A stretch of DNA of 64,000 nt from NCBI GenBank assembly GCA_045544195.1, contig JAZPYO010000011.1, forward strand, positions 54,008-118,007. The letters run 5' to 3'. The position numbers and the translations under genes are program-made. Positions 17,768-26,401 of this stretch are shown piece after piece. This DNA comes from RGIG7213 sp045544195 (GTDB taxonomy: Bacteria > Bacillota > Clostridia > Oscillospirales > CAG-272). The notes beneath the pieces were generated by a model that searched no databases, was not told the DNA's origin, and saw only the letters and a list, made by a program, of their open reading frames with translations. Position 1 is the stretch's first letter, and each line of letters starts with the position of its first letter.

Positions 17768-19107
17768 TGACCTTATGCCGACTTGTAAGCGATGAATTGG
17801 AGCGTTTCGGTGTAGATCCTGATGAAAAGGTATTGGTCGGTCTTTCCGGTGGCTCTGATTCAGTCTGTCTTTTGCACAGCCTTTACAGCCTTAAAAGCGT
17901 ATCTGTATACGCTTTGCACGTTAATCACGGTATCAGAGGACAGCAGGCAGATGACGATGAGCAGTTTTGTGTAAACCTGTGTCAAAGGCTCGGCATACCG
18001 CTGAAATGTGTTAAGATAGACATTCCCGCCCTGTCAGCACAGGAAAAAACGGGGCTTGAGGAATGCGCGAGAAAATACCGCTATGATGCGTTTATCCGCT
18101 ATGCTCAGCAAAACGGAATCAAGTATGTGGCAACTGCACATAACGCAAACGATAACACCGAGGCGGTGCTGTTCAATCTGTGCAGAGGAGCAGGACTGAA
18201 GGGGCTTTGCGGTATTCCGCATATAAGAGAGCAGAACGGTGTATATATTATACGTCCTATAATAAAGGCTGAAAAAAAGGACATACTCGGATATCTTGAG
18301 AAAAATGCCCTTGAATACGTAAATGATCTAACGAATAACTGTACGGATTACACAAGAAACTATATAAGACACGAAATTTTGCCGAGGCTTTCCAAGATCA
18401 ATCCGAATTATATAAGAAATATTGCAAATTGCGGAGACATACTGCTCAGCGCAGACGACTATATAAGAACGCAGGCTGAGGAATTTTTATCAAGGCAAAA
18501 GGGCTTTGGTATTTGCCGCTCGGAGCTTCTGAGCCTTCATAAAGCACTTGCATTTCAGGTGCTTAGCTGCTGGCTTTCCGAAAATTCCTCATATAAAATG
18601 GTAAACATAGTTTATGAGTTTGCAAAAAATGCGGAAAACGGAAGCAGTATAGACGTATCAAGCGATACTGTGATATATGCTGAAGCTGACCGTATTGAGC
18701 TTGTAAAAAGAACACAGGGCGGAATATACCGCTATACGTTGCACGAAGGTGTGAACAAATTTTGCAACTTAGGCTTTACTTTGTATCTTTTTTATAACAA
18801 GATACCCGATGGAGAAAATATTTACAAATCCTTAAAGTGTACAATAATTGACGGTGATAAAATTAGCGGTAGCCTTTTCATAAGGAGCCGTCGGGATAAT
18901 GACAGATTTTTTTACGGCGGAATGACGAGAATGCCGAAGAAGATGCTGTCAGCAAAACAGATACCGCAGCATCAAAGAGCCAATTATCCTGTATTGTGCG
19001 ATGAAAAGGGCAGTATATGTATGCCGTCCTTTCCTGCGAATGACGGATATGACGGCAGAAACAGCAAAAACAAAATAATAGTTGCATACAGAGGTGATCA
19101 AGCGTGA
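17767..19107 (+). CDS. tilS: tRNA(Ile)-lysidine synthase
   Basis: A 446-residue enzyme that converts C34 of tRNA-Ile(CAU) to lysidine with ATP, changing its specificity from Met to Ile. The N-terminal PP-loop is GLSGGSDSVCLLHS (about 25-38); HVNHGIRG and ATAHNANDNTEAVLFNLCRGAGLKGLCGI are family signatures. The C-terminal region carries the TilS substrate-binding domain. It begins at the last base of the dnaB stop and its TGA overlaps the GTG of hpt. The pairing tilS-hpt-ftsH is a conserved Firmicutes cluster. Confidence 0.95.
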   Translation: MTLCRLVSDELERFGVDPDEKVLVGLSGGSDSVCLLHSLYSLKSVSVYALHVNHGIRGQQADDDEQFCVNLCQRLGIPLKCVKIDIPALSAQEKTGLEECARKYRYDAFIRYAQQNGIKYVATAHNANDNTEAVLFNLCRGAGLKGLCGIPHIREQNGVYIIRPIIKAEKKDILGYLEKNALEYVNDLTNNCTDYTRNYIRHEILPRLSKINPNYIRNIANCGDILLSADDYIRTQAEEFLSRQKGFGICRSELLSLHKALAFQVLSCWLSENSSYKMVNIVYEFAKNAENGSSIDVSSDTVIYAEADRIELVKRTQGGIYRYTLHEGVNKFCNLGFTLYLFYNKIPDGENIYKSLKCTIIDGDKISGSLFIRSRRDNDRFFYGGMTRMPKKMLSAKQIPQHQRANYPVLCDEKGSICMPSFPANDGYDGRNSKNKIIVAYRGDQA

Positions 19108-19655
19108 AGCAATATTGGCAGGATGTTGACAGAATACTTGTGTCTGAGGAGCAGATACAGCAAACCGTAACGAGAATAGCAAAGCAGATAGATGAAGACT
19201 ATAAGGATAAAGACCTCATAATACTGTGTATTTTAAAGGGATCGGTGGTTTTTTTCTCTGATCTGCTGCGTAAAATAACAGTACCTGCAGAGATGGATTT
19301 TATGAGAGTGTCATCATACGGTGCAGGCACAAAGACGTCGGGCAATATCCGTATTTTGCTTGATATTGACCATTCAAGACTCAAAACGTCTGAAATACTG
19401 ATAATCGAGGATATTATCGACAGCGGAAGAACGCTTTCATATCTGTGCGAGTATCTTAAGCTCAGAGGAGCAAAAAGCGTGCGTACATGTACGCTTCTTG
19501 ATAAGCCTGACAGACGCGAGGTCGAATTTGTTCCCGACTACGTTGGCATCGTAATACCTGACGAGTTCGTTGTCGGATACGGTCTTGATTATGATGAAAA
19601 ATACAGAACCCTGCCCTACGTGGGAGTTCTTAAAGAAGAAGTATATAAAAAATAA
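19104..19655 (+). CDS. hpt: Hypoxanthine(-guanine) phosphoribosyltransferase
   Basis: A 183-residue purine salvage enzyme that makes IMP or GMP from the base and PRPP. The PRPP-binding motif is LIIEDIIDSGRTLSY near 101-115. LKGSVVFFSDL and VVGYGLDYDEKYR are further family signatures. The start is GTG, overlapping the tilS stop by 4 nt, so translation is probably coupled. The following ftsH has its own TTGGAGAT site 22 nt later. Confidence 0.95.
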   Translation: MKQYWQDVDRILVSEEQIQQTVTRIAKQIDEDYKDKDLIILCILKGSVVFFSDLLRKITVPAEMDFMRVSSYGAGTKTSGNIRILLDIDHSRLKTSEILIIEDIIDSGRTLSYLCEYLKLRGAKSVRTCTLLDKPDRREVEFVPDYVGIVIPDEFVVGYGLDYDEKYRTLPYVGVLKEEVYKK

Positions 19656-19677
19656 AGAATAAATTGTTGGAGATAGC

Positions 19678-21684
19678 ATGAAGTCAAATTATAAGATATT
19701 TATTTTTTACGCTGTATTGATCGTTGGATTGTTTGTGGTAGCCTCTGCGGTGCTTGGCAACATCGGCAAAGGACAGGAGCTTGATGATTACAGCCAGGTA
19801 ATACAGATGTTCAGAGGCGAAGAGGTAAAGGCGTTCACAGTAGATGATACGAATACCCTTCACATAAAATCTCAGGACGATAAGATATATACCTACGCCT
19901 TGCGTGATATTTCAATATTTTACAGCGACCTTTCCGAGCTTATCGAGCAGCAGCGTGCAGCAGGTATTATCGAAAAGTATGAATATGAAGCTCCCACGGT
20001 ATTACCCTGGTGGGTATCATTCGTTCCTTATATAATAATGATAGTTCTTCTCGTTGCCCTGTGGGTACATTTCACAAATCAGATGACGGGCAAGGGCGGT
20101 AAGATCAATGCATTCGGTAAGGCAAAGGTAAAGGTCGGCGCTGACGAAAAGAAAAAGGTGTTCTTTACGGATGTTGCAGGCGCTGACGAGGAAAAGGAAG
20201 AGCTTCGCGAGGTAGTCGAATATCTTAAGGATCCCGCAAAATATACGCGTCTCGGCGCAAGAATACCCAGAGGCGTGCTGCTTGTAGGCCCTCCCGGTAC
20301 GGGTAAAACACTTCTTGCAAAAGCAGTTGCAGGCGAGGCGGGAGTACCGTTTTACTCCATTTCAGGCTCTGACTTCGTTGAAATGTACGTCGGTGTAGGC
20401 GCTTCAAGAGTAAGAGACCTGTTTGATACGGCGCGTAAAAACCCCGCAAGCATCGTCTTTATCGACGAGATCGACGCCGTGGGCAGACACAGAGGCGCAG
20501 GTCTCGGCGGCGGACACGATGAAAGAGAGCAAACGCTTAACCAGCTCCTTGTTGAGATGGACGGCTTCGGAACGCACGAGGGCGTTATAGTTATGGCGGC
20601 TACAAACCGTCCTGATATACTTGACCCCGCGCTTCTCCGTCCCGGCAGATTTGACAGACAGATAACGGTACACTATCCGGATATAAAGGGCAGAGAAGAG
20701 ATACTGAAGGTCCATTCAAGAGGAAAGCCCATATCAAGCGATGTTGATCTTTCTCAGGTCGCTAAAACAACAGTCGGCTTTACGGGCGCTGACCTTGCAA
20801 ACCTTCTTAACGAAGCGGCGCTTCTTGCAGCGCGCAAGGGTAAATCGGTAATATGTATGCCCGATATTGACGAAGCGGCAATGAAGCTCATCGTGGGCAC
20901 TCCCAAGCGTAATAAGAAGCGTAAGGAGATAGACGTAAAGGTTGCCGCATATCACGAGGCAGGCCATGCTATTTCCCGCTACTTTATGGATAAGCTCGAC
21001 CCTGTAACGCAAATATCAATAATCCCCACGGCAATGACGGGCGGATATACGCTGTCAGTTCCGCAGGAGGATAAAATGGTATCCACAAGAGGCGAAATGC
21101 AGCAGGAGATAGTAACGCTCCTGGGCGGCAGAGTTGCCGAAATGATAATATTCAACGATCTTTCAACGGGCGCGTCAAACGATATACAAAGAGCAACGCA
21201 GACAGCGACCGATATGGTTACAAAGTACGGTATGAGCGATCTTTTAGGCTCTGTCGTATACGGCTCATCACACGGAAATGACGAGGTATTTTTGGGAAGA
21301 GATTTCTCAAATACGAAAACGTATTCCGATAAGACCGCCGCAGAGATCGACGGTGAGATCCGCCGCATAATCGACAAGGCGTATAACACCTGTATGGAGA
21401 TCATCAAGGCGAATATGGATAAGCTCCATTTCATATCCGAGTACCTCATAAAGAACGAGGTGATGGACGCAGATCAGTTCAAGGCAGTTATGGAGGGTAA
21501 CCCCACAGCCGAGGAGCTTGACGAAATGGTTGCAGAAAAACGCCGTAAGGAAGAAGAGGAAAACGAGCTTCGCAGAAAAGCAGAGGAAGAAGCGCTCAAA
21601 AGAGATGAGGAAGCACGCAAAAAGCGTGAGCAGGAGCAGAAAAACACCAATAACAAGGGTGATAAGCCTCCAAGACCGTTTTAA
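19678..21684 (+). CDS. ftsH: ATP-dependent zinc metalloprotease FtsH
   Basis: A 668-residue membrane-bound AAA+ protease that degrades misfolded and regulatory membrane and soluble proteins. Two transmembrane segments (about 8-28 and 111-131) flank an extracellular domain. The AAA domain has Walker A GPPGTGKT near 204-211, Walker B IVFIDEIDAVG and the pore motif FVEMYVGVGA. The zinc site is HEAGHA near 426, with the third ligand in the later D-containing helix. The C-terminus is a long charged, coiled-coil-like tail rich in Glu, Lys and Arg. It closes the gdpP-to-ftsH operon and a hairpin follows. Confidence 0.97.
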   Translation: MKSNYKIFIFYAVLIVGLFVVASAVLGNIGKGQELDDYSQVIQMFRGEEVKAFTVDDTNTLHIKSQDDKIYTYALRDISIFYSDLSELIEQQRAAGIIEKYEYEAPTVLPWWVSFVPYIIMIVLLVALWVHFTNQMTGKGGKINAFGKAKVKVGADEKKKVFFTDVAGADEEKEELREVVEYLKDPAKYTRLGARIPRGVLLVGPPGTGKTLLAKAVAGEAGVPFYSISGSDFVEMYVGVGASRVRDLFDTARKNPASIVFIDEIDAVGRHRGAGLGGGHDEREQTLNQLLVEMDGFGTHEGVIVMAATNRPDILDPALLRPGRFDRQITVHYPDIKGREEILKVHSRGKPISSDVDLSQVAKTTVGFTGADLANLLNEAALLAARKGKSVICMPDIDEAAMKLIVGTPKRNKKRKEIDVKVAAYHEAGHAISRYFMDKLDPVTQISIIPTAMTGGYTLSVPQEDKMVSTRGEMQQEIVTLLGGRVAEMIIFNDLSTGASNDIQRATQTATDMVTKYGMSDLLGSVVYGSSHGNDEVFLGRDFSNTKTYSDKTAAEIDGEIRRIIDKAYNTCMEIIKANMDKLHFISEYLIKNEVMDADQFKAVMEGNPTAEELDEMVAEKRRKEEEENELRRKAEEEALKRDEEARKKREQEQKNTNNKGDKPPRPF

Positions 21685-21704
21685 TTTCAAAAAATAATAC
21701 AGAA

Positions 21705-21738
21705 AAACCGTCCGCGCTTGTAATGGTGCGGACGGTTT
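21705..21738 (+). terminator. Terminator hairpin after ftsH
   Basis: An 11-bp stem (AAACCGTCCGC at 21705-21715 with GCGGACGGTTT at 21728-21738) lies 20 nt after the ftsH stop. The T-run after it is short, but the position and stem strength support termination. Confidence 0.75.
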
Positions 21739-21873
21739 GCTGTTCAACCCACGGTTATAAAACACTATATGTTGTGTTGACATGCCCGTGATCATTATGT
21801 ATGTGTAACATTTACGTTAGCATAAAAAATCAATAGCAACACCGAAGGTGTTACGCCTCGCCCCGTGGGGGGC

Positions 21874-21913
21874 GGGGACGAGGCGTTTGCTACGTTATGT
21901 GAATGCTATCGTG
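21874..21913 (+). repeat. Imperfect 40-nt direct repeat, copy 1
   Basis: This unit starts GGGGACGAGGCGTTTG and matches the copy at 21977-22016 at 34 of 40 positions. Its 5' part also forms the right arm of a GC-rich hairpin with 21853-21864. Confidence 0.75.
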
Positions 21914-21976
21914 TTCGTCAATCAGGTGTAAAAAATAACCCCATAAGGCGTTTTCGTTTGCACACGTTGGGTGGGT

Positions 21977-22016
21977 GGGGACGAGGCGTTTGTTACGTTG
22001 CGCGAACGCTATGGTG
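21977..22016 (+). repeat. Imperfect 40-nt direct repeat, copy 2
   Basis: Second copy of the 40-nt unit, 103 bp downstream of the first. The six differences are all single-base changes, so the two units diverged by substitution without indels. Confidence 0.75.
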
Positions 22017-22058
22017 CCTGCCAAATCATAAAAAGGTTGATCAGGAAATTACATAAAC

Positions 22059-22090
22059 AAAAGAGCTTATGCATCTGCATAAGCTCTTTT
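22059..22090. terminator. Strong terminator downstream of clpX
   Basis: A perfect 15-bp inverted repeat (22059-22073 with 22076-22090) with a 2-nt loop and A/T ends sits 6 nt beyond the clpX stop. The A-run on one side and T-run on the other allow use in both directions. Confidence 0.9.
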
Positions 22091-22095
22091 AATAA

Positions 22096-23382
22096 TTATT
22101 CCTTATACTCTATAAGAACGTCGCCCTTTTTGGTAACGTAATCACCCGTTATCGTCACCTTTGATATTTTTGCATCTGACGGTACAGTATACATAATATC
22201 AAGCATAAGGCCTTCGACTATTGCGCGCAGACCTCTTGCACCCGATGCTCTTTCAATAGCCAGGGCGGCTATTTCGTCTATTGCATCGTCGGCAAATACA
22301 AGCTCTACTCCGTCGAGCTTCAAGAGCTTTGTAAACTGCTTTACAAGTGAGTTTTTAGGCTCTTTAAGTATTCTGGAAAGTGCTTCTTTGTCAAGAGCGT
22401 CAAGGCAGGAAATAACGGGAAGTCTGCCCACAAGCTCGGGAATAAGACCGTACTTGATAATATCGTGCGCGCAAACATCAGCGTATATTCCGTCACGCTT
22501 TTTCGTTTCTGCGGTTATCTTTTCCGCGCCGAAGCCGATGAGCTGATTGCCTCGTCTTGATTCGATTATCTTGTCAAGTCCGTCGAAAGCGCCGCCGCAT
22601 ATAAACAGGATATTTTCCGTATTGATCTGGATAAACTCCTGATTGGGATGCTTTCTTCCGCCCTGCGGGGGCACGTTTGCCGTCGTTCCCTCAAGTATCT
22701 TCAAAAGTGCCTGCTGAACACCCTCGCCCGATACGTCACGGGTGATAGAACGGTTTTCGCTTTTTCTTGATATCTTGTCGATCTCGTCGATGTATATGAT
22801 GCCTCGCTCAGCCTTTTCAACATCATAGTCAGCCGCTTGGATAAGACGAAGAAGAATATTCTCAACGTCCTCGCCGACGTAGCCCGCCTCTGTCAGCGTT
22901 GTAGCATCGGCAATGGCAAACGGAACACGCATCGTCTTTGCGAGCGTCTGCGCAATGTACGTTTTTCCTACGCCCGTAGGGCCTAAAAGCAGCACGTTGC
23001 TCTTTTGTATCTCAACGTCATCGCCGCTTTGCGTTTCCTTCTTCTTTTTGCCCTTTTTCTTCGATGATTTCTGAAGCGTCAGTATTCTCTTATAGTGGTT
23101 GTATACCGCCACGGAAAGAGTCTTTTTGGCGTTTTCCTGACCTATTACGTATTGATCGAGCGCGTTGTGTATCTCCTTCGGCTTCGGAAGATTTTCAAAC
23201 GTCAATTCGTCCGTGTCCTCTTCAGCTATATCCTGCTCATACCGTTCATCAAGTATCGATGAGCAGATGTCAACGCAATACTCGCAAATGCACGCACCGC
23301 TCGGCGAGGGAATAAGAAGAACATCGTCCGATTCCTGCCTGCCGCAGAACGAGCATGTGAATGTGTTATTTTTGTTATCCAT
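22096..23382 (-). CDS. clpX: ATP-dependent Clp protease ATP-binding subunit ClpX
   Basis: A 428-residue AAA+ unfoldase that recognises tagged substrates and feeds them to ClpP. The N-terminal zinc-binding domain has C10, C13, C33 and C36. The AAA module has Walker A GPTGVGKTYIA, Walker B IIYIDEIDKI, and the sensor-2 region SGARGLRAIVE near the C-terminus. The IGF loop that docks on ClpP appears as LIGFG. A basic Ser/Lys-rich insertion (about residues 103-122) follows the YNHYKRI segment and is longer than in Bacillus. It lies 17 nt after clpP and is the last gene of tig-clpP-clpX. Confidence 0.97.
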   Translation of the reverse strand: MDNKNNTFTCSFCGRQESDDVLLIPSPSGACICEYCVDICSSILDERYEQDIAEEDTDELTFENLPKPKEIHNALDQYVIGQENAKKTLSVAVYNHYKRILTLQKSSKKKGKKKKETQSGDDVEIQKSNVLLLGPTGVGKTYIAQTLAKTMRVPFAIADATTLTEAGYVGEDVENILLRLIQAADYDVEKAERGIIYIDEIDKISRKSENRSITRDVSGEGVQQALLKILEGTTANVPPQGGRKHPNQEFIQINTENILFICGGAFDGLDKIIESRRGNQLIGFGAEKITAETKKRDGIYADVCAHDIIKYGLIPELVGRLPVISCLDALDKEALSRILKEPKNSLVKQFTKLLKLDGVELVFADDAIDEIAALAIERASGARGLRAIVEGLMLDIMYTVPSDAKISKVTITGDYVTKKGDVLIEYKE

Positions 23383-23399
23383 TTACCTTGCTTCTTACT

Positions 23400-24002
23400 T
23401 TATTTCTTTGATGTGATGATCTCGTCTATGATACCGTATGCCTTCGCCTGCTCTGCTGACATATAGTTGTCACGCTCTGTATCAATGCAAAGCTGCTCAT
23501 ACGTATTGCCTGTATTTGCGGCAAGTATTCTGTTCAGCTTTTCCTTGATGGAAAGCAGGTGGTCTGTGTGTATCTTCACGTCAGTTGCCTGACCTGAAAG
23601 ACCGTGACCGCCGATCAGGGGCTGGTGTATCATTATCTCGCTGTTGGGAAGTGCAAAACGCTTGCCCTTCGCACCCGATGAAAGCAGGAACGACCCCATG
23701 CTTGCCGCCATACCGATGCAGATGGTCGAAACATCGCATTTGATGTAGTTCATCGTATCGTATATCGCAAGTCCGTCGGATATCGAGCCGCCGGGGGAGT
23801 TGATGTAAAAGTAAATGTCTTTATCGGGATCTACCGCTTCAAGATAAAGCATTTGCGCAACTATAAGCGAGGAAGAAACGTTGTTAACATCCTCCGAGAG
23901 TAAAACGATGCGGTCATTGAGCAAGCGTGAAAAAATATCATAAGTACGCTCGCTTTTGCCTGTTTGCTCTATAACGTAGGGCATAGATGAATTTCTGAAC
24001 AT
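23400..24002 (-). CDS. clpP: ATP-dependent Clp protease proteolytic subunit ClpP
   Basis: A 200-residue serine protease forming the double-heptamer chamber that works with ClpX. The catalytic Ser101 lies in GMAASMGSF, His126 in MIHQPL, and the Asp in the DTERDNYMSA stretch. The N-terminal axial loop region and handle helix are present. Length is typical. An AAAGGAG site precedes the ATG. It lies between tig (49 nt upstream) and clpX (17 nt downstream), a conserved protein quality-control cluster. Confidence 0.97.
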   Translation of the reverse strand: MFRNSSMPYVIEQTGKSERTYDIFSRLLNDRIVLLSEDVNNVSSSLIVAQMLYLEAVDPDKDIYFYINSPGGSISDGLAIYDTMNYIKCDVSTICIGMAASMGSFLLSSGAKGKRFALPNSEIMIHQPLIGGHGLSGQATDVKIHTDHLLSIKEKLNRILAANTGNTYEQLCIDTERDNYMSAEQAKAYGIIDEIITSKK

Positions 24003-24051
24003 ATATTTCTCCTTTCGGTTTTGCGCATTGAATGTAAATGCAGATCAATTA

Positions 24052-25356
24052 TCAGTCAGCCTTTTTCTCTGTTATTACAGCGTTTGCTCTGATAGCTTCA
24101 AGCGCCTTTTTGAGTGTGAGGTGATACTTAACGTCTTCAACGGAAACCTGCTCCTTTACCTTGTCAAGAGCAACGCCTGTTTCCTCGGAAACGGAAGTGA
24201 ATTCAGCTTCGATATCCTCATCTGTAACGCTTACACCTTCAAGCTCTGCAACCTTTTCAAGCGCAAGTCTTGTCTTTACCTGGCGTTCAGCCTGGGGCAT
24301 TACCTGCTCCTTGAGTGACTCTATGGTCATACCTGTGTACTGCATATATATATCAAGGTTCATACCCTGCTGACGCAGACGCATTTCAAAATTGTTTAAT
24401 TCGTTGTACGCTTCGCTGTCGATCATAGCATTCGGAATGTCAACAGTCGTCTTTGCAAGAAGCGCATCAATGAGCTTTTCCTCAACGAGATTCTGTGCTG
24501 ACTTTTCATTTCTTTCAATGAGTTTAGCCTTAACATCAGCCTTATATTCAGCGAATGTATCGAATTCGGAAACGTCCTTTGCAAATTCGTCATCAAGCTC
24601 GGGAAGCTCCTCATATTCGATCTTGTGGAGCTTGCAGGCAAAAACTGCCGCCTTGCCCTTAAGATCTTCAGCGTGGTAATCCTCGGGGAACGTAACGTTT
24701 ACATCAAAGCTATCGTCAACGTTGTGGCCTTCGATCTGTGCTTCAAAGCCGGGAATAAAGCTGCCGGAGCCGAGCTTGAGCTTGTGTCCTTCGTCCTTAC
24801 CGCCTGCAAATTCAACACCGTCGATAGAGCCGCAGTAGTCAATAGTAACCGTATCTCCGTTCTGAGCAGCTCTGTCAGTAACCTCTACTGTGCGCGCGTT
24901 AGCCTTGCGGCGACGCTCGATCTCATTGTCAACATCCTCGTCCTTTACGGGAATGATCTCAAGCTCAGCTTCAAGACCCTTGTACTCAATCGCTTCTACC
25001 TCAGGCTTAACGTAAACCTTGGCAGTAACGATGATCTCATCTGTTCCGAATGATTCGGGAACAACATCAAATTCAGGAGAGCTTACGATAGTAAGACCTG
25101 ATTCAGCGGCTGCCGCATCGTATGCATCGGGAATTACATCGTTCAATGCGTCGTTGTAGAAGAAATCAGCACCGTACATCTTTTCGATTATAGATTTGGG
25201 AGCTTTGCCCTTACGGAAGCCGGGAATAGCGATAGAGCCGACCTTTTTCTTGTAAGCACGAACAACTGCCGCGTCAAATGCAGCCTTTTCTATTGTTATC
25301 TCCAATTCTCTTGCGTTCTTTTCATTTTCAATGGCTTTAACATTCTTTAAACTCAT
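24052..25356 (-). CDS. tig: Trigger factor (ribosome-associated chaperone)
   Basis: A 434-residue chaperone and peptidyl-prolyl isomerase that binds nascent chains at the ribosomal exit tunnel. The ribosome-binding signature appears as PGFRKGKAPKSIIEKMYG (about 44-61). The FKBP-like PPIase domain (about 150-245) contains GDTVTIDYCG and GSGSFIPGFEAQIEG. The C-terminal helical arms form the rest. A CGGAGGAT site precedes the ATG, and a near-consensus promoter lies just upstream. It is the first gene of tig-clpP-clpX. Confidence 0.97.
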   Translation of the reverse strand: MSLKNVKAIENEKNARELEITIEKAAFDAAVVRAYKKKVGSIAIPGFRKGKAPKSIIEKMYGADFFYNDALNDVIPDAYDAAAAESGLTIVSSPEFDVVPESFGTDEIIVTAKVYVKPEVEAIEYKGLEAELEIIPVKDEDVDNEIERRRKANARTVEVTDRAAQNGDTVTIDYCGSIDGVEFAGGKDEGHKLKLGSGSFIPGFEAQIEGHNVDDSFDVNVTFPEDYHAEDLKGKAAVFACKLHKIEYEELPELDDEFAKDVSEFDTFAEYKADVKAKLIERNEKSAQNLVEEKLIDALLAKTTVDIPNAMIDSEAYNELNNFEMRLRQQGMNLDIYMQYTGMTIESLKEQVMPQAERQVKTRLALEKVAELEGVSVTDEDIEAEFTSVSEETGVALDKVKEQVSVEDVKYHLTLKKALEAIRANAVITEKKAD

Positions 25357-25397
25357 TTTTTTATCCTCCGATTAAAAAATTAATACATAACGTATCT

Positions 25398-25425
25398 ATT
25401 ATACATACTGAACAAATATTGTCAA
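25398..25425 (-). promoter_or_regulatory. Sigma-A promoter of tig-clpP-clpX
   Basis: TTGACA (25425-25420), a 16-bp spacer and TATAAT (25403-25398) on the minus strand. Both hexamers are perfect; the spacer is one base short of optimal. No CtsR or heat-shock operator is evident beside it. Confidence 0.85.
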
Positions 25426-25441
25426 TAGTTATTTAAAAATA

Positions 25442-26158
25442 TTAATAAATAATTTTGTAAGGCTTAAAATTCAAATGGTCAGCGGAGATCATTTTGTACC
25501 TTACGTTACCGTACTTTATTTCGGGAGCGTCACGTTGAACTCCGTGAATGTGGCCGAACAGACATAATCTTACGTTGAAATCCTCAAGCGTTTGTACAAG
25601 CGGCTTGCATATGTAATTGCTGTATACGGGCGGAAAATGCAGAACGGCAACGATCGGCTTTCCGCTTTGCTCCTGCAGCTCACGCCCTGCCTTAAGACTC
25701 ATCTGTAAACGCATATTTTCACGGTTTACGATCTTCGCGCTGTCTGCATTTGACTGTGATATATTCTTTTCGTCGGTGTACCAGCCTCTTGCCCCGCACA
25801 CGATAAGCTCGCCTGTGTCATACGCGTTGTTACGCAATATCGAAAAATCGAGTGAATTTTCCTTGAAAAATGCTTCCATCTTTTTTGCGGTGTTCCACCA
25901 GAAATCGTGGTTTCCTTCAAGAATGAGTTTTTTGCCGGGAAGTGAATTGAGAAATTTAAGATCGGGCAATGCCTCATCAAGTGACATTCCCCATGACGTG
26001 TCGCCCGCGATAAGAACGGTATCGCCGTCCGTTATATCCGAAAGCCAATTCTTTTCAAGTTTTTCTGTATAGCCGATCCACCTGCCGCCGAATTCCTCCA
26101 TTGTTTTTGACGGAACGCCGAACGGCAAATGAAGATCGCCGATAACAAACAGTGCCAT
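25442..26158 (-). CDS. Metallophosphoesterase (calcineurin-like)
   Basis: A 238-residue cytoplasmic phosphoesterase. The dinuclear metal motifs are in order: GDLHLPFG (D and H near residue 8), GDTSWG, GNHDFWW, an LHFPP segment containing His, and FGHIHG near the C-terminus. The natural substrate is unknown. The ATG at 26158 is chosen because it has an AGAGG site and starts directly at the first beta strand (MALFVIGDLH). An upstream in-frame start would add 27 hydrophobic residues and lacks a ribosome site. It is divergent from the small DUF1540 gene. Confidence 0.85.
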   Translation of the reverse strand: MALFVIGDLHLPFGVPSKTMEEFGGRWIGYTEKLEKNWLSDITDGDTVLIAGDTSWGMSLDEALPDLKFLNSLPGKKLILEGNHDFWWNTAKKMEAFFKENSLDFSILRNNAYDTGELIVCGARGWYTDEKNISQSNADSAKIVNRENMRLQMSLKAGRELQEQSGKPIVAVLHFPPVYSNYICKPLVQTLEDFNVRLCLFGHIHGVQRDAPEIKYGNVRYKMISADHLNFKPYKIIY

Positions 26159-26224
26159 AAATACCTCTGCGGTGAATAAATATATCAAAGCTGCACACAC
26201 TAATAAAAGAAGGGAGGGGATAGC

Positions 26225-26401
26225 GTGGAAGAAAAGCATTCACACAAGCATATCAAGGGCATCGGATGCGATGTCAAGAACTGCGTTTACCATGACGGCG
26301 ATTGCTTCTGTACGGCTGACAAGGTGTTGATAGGCCCGTCATATGCATGCTGCTGTAACGATACGGTATGTGCAACCTTCAAGCAAAGATCATTTAACTG
26401 A
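26225..26401 (+). CDS. Small cysteine-rich DUF1540 family protein
   Basis: A 58-residue protein starting at GTG with a strong AGGGAGGGG site. The pattern is that of DUF1540: GIGCDVKNCVYHDGDCFC followed by a spacer and CCCNDTVCATF at the end, with eight cysteines in total. DUF1540 proteins occur widely in Clostridia, often in pairs of motifs, and a metal-binding role is suspected but not shown. The last 12 nt overlap the 3' end of murC on the opposite strand. It is easy to miss because of its size and GTG start. Confidence 0.8.
   Translation: MEEKHSHKHIKGIGCDVKNCVYHDGDCFCTADKVLIGPSYACCCNDTVCATFKQRSFN

Larger units (their letters stand above)
21740..22058. other. Gene-free region with degenerate repeats and a GC-rich hairpin
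   Basis: No credible gene lies between the ftsH and clpX terminators. A 63-codon open frame from 21865 has no ribosome site and its composition follows the repeats, so it is not called. The stretch contains a GC-rich stem (21853-21864 with 21874-21886, one bulged A) and two related 40-nt units 103 bp apart. The high GC of these units contrasts with the AT-rich flanks and suggests remnants of a repeated element. Confidence 0.6.

Noticed and set aside
21865..22056. 63-codon open frame in the ftsH-clpX gap
   Set aside because: No ribosome site; its sequence consists of the imperfect 40-nt repeats read in two frames, so the composition is not that of a protein.
24625..25053. 142-codon open frame on plus inside trigger factor
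   Set aside because: It is the antisense shadow of the well-conserved tig frame and has no start signals.
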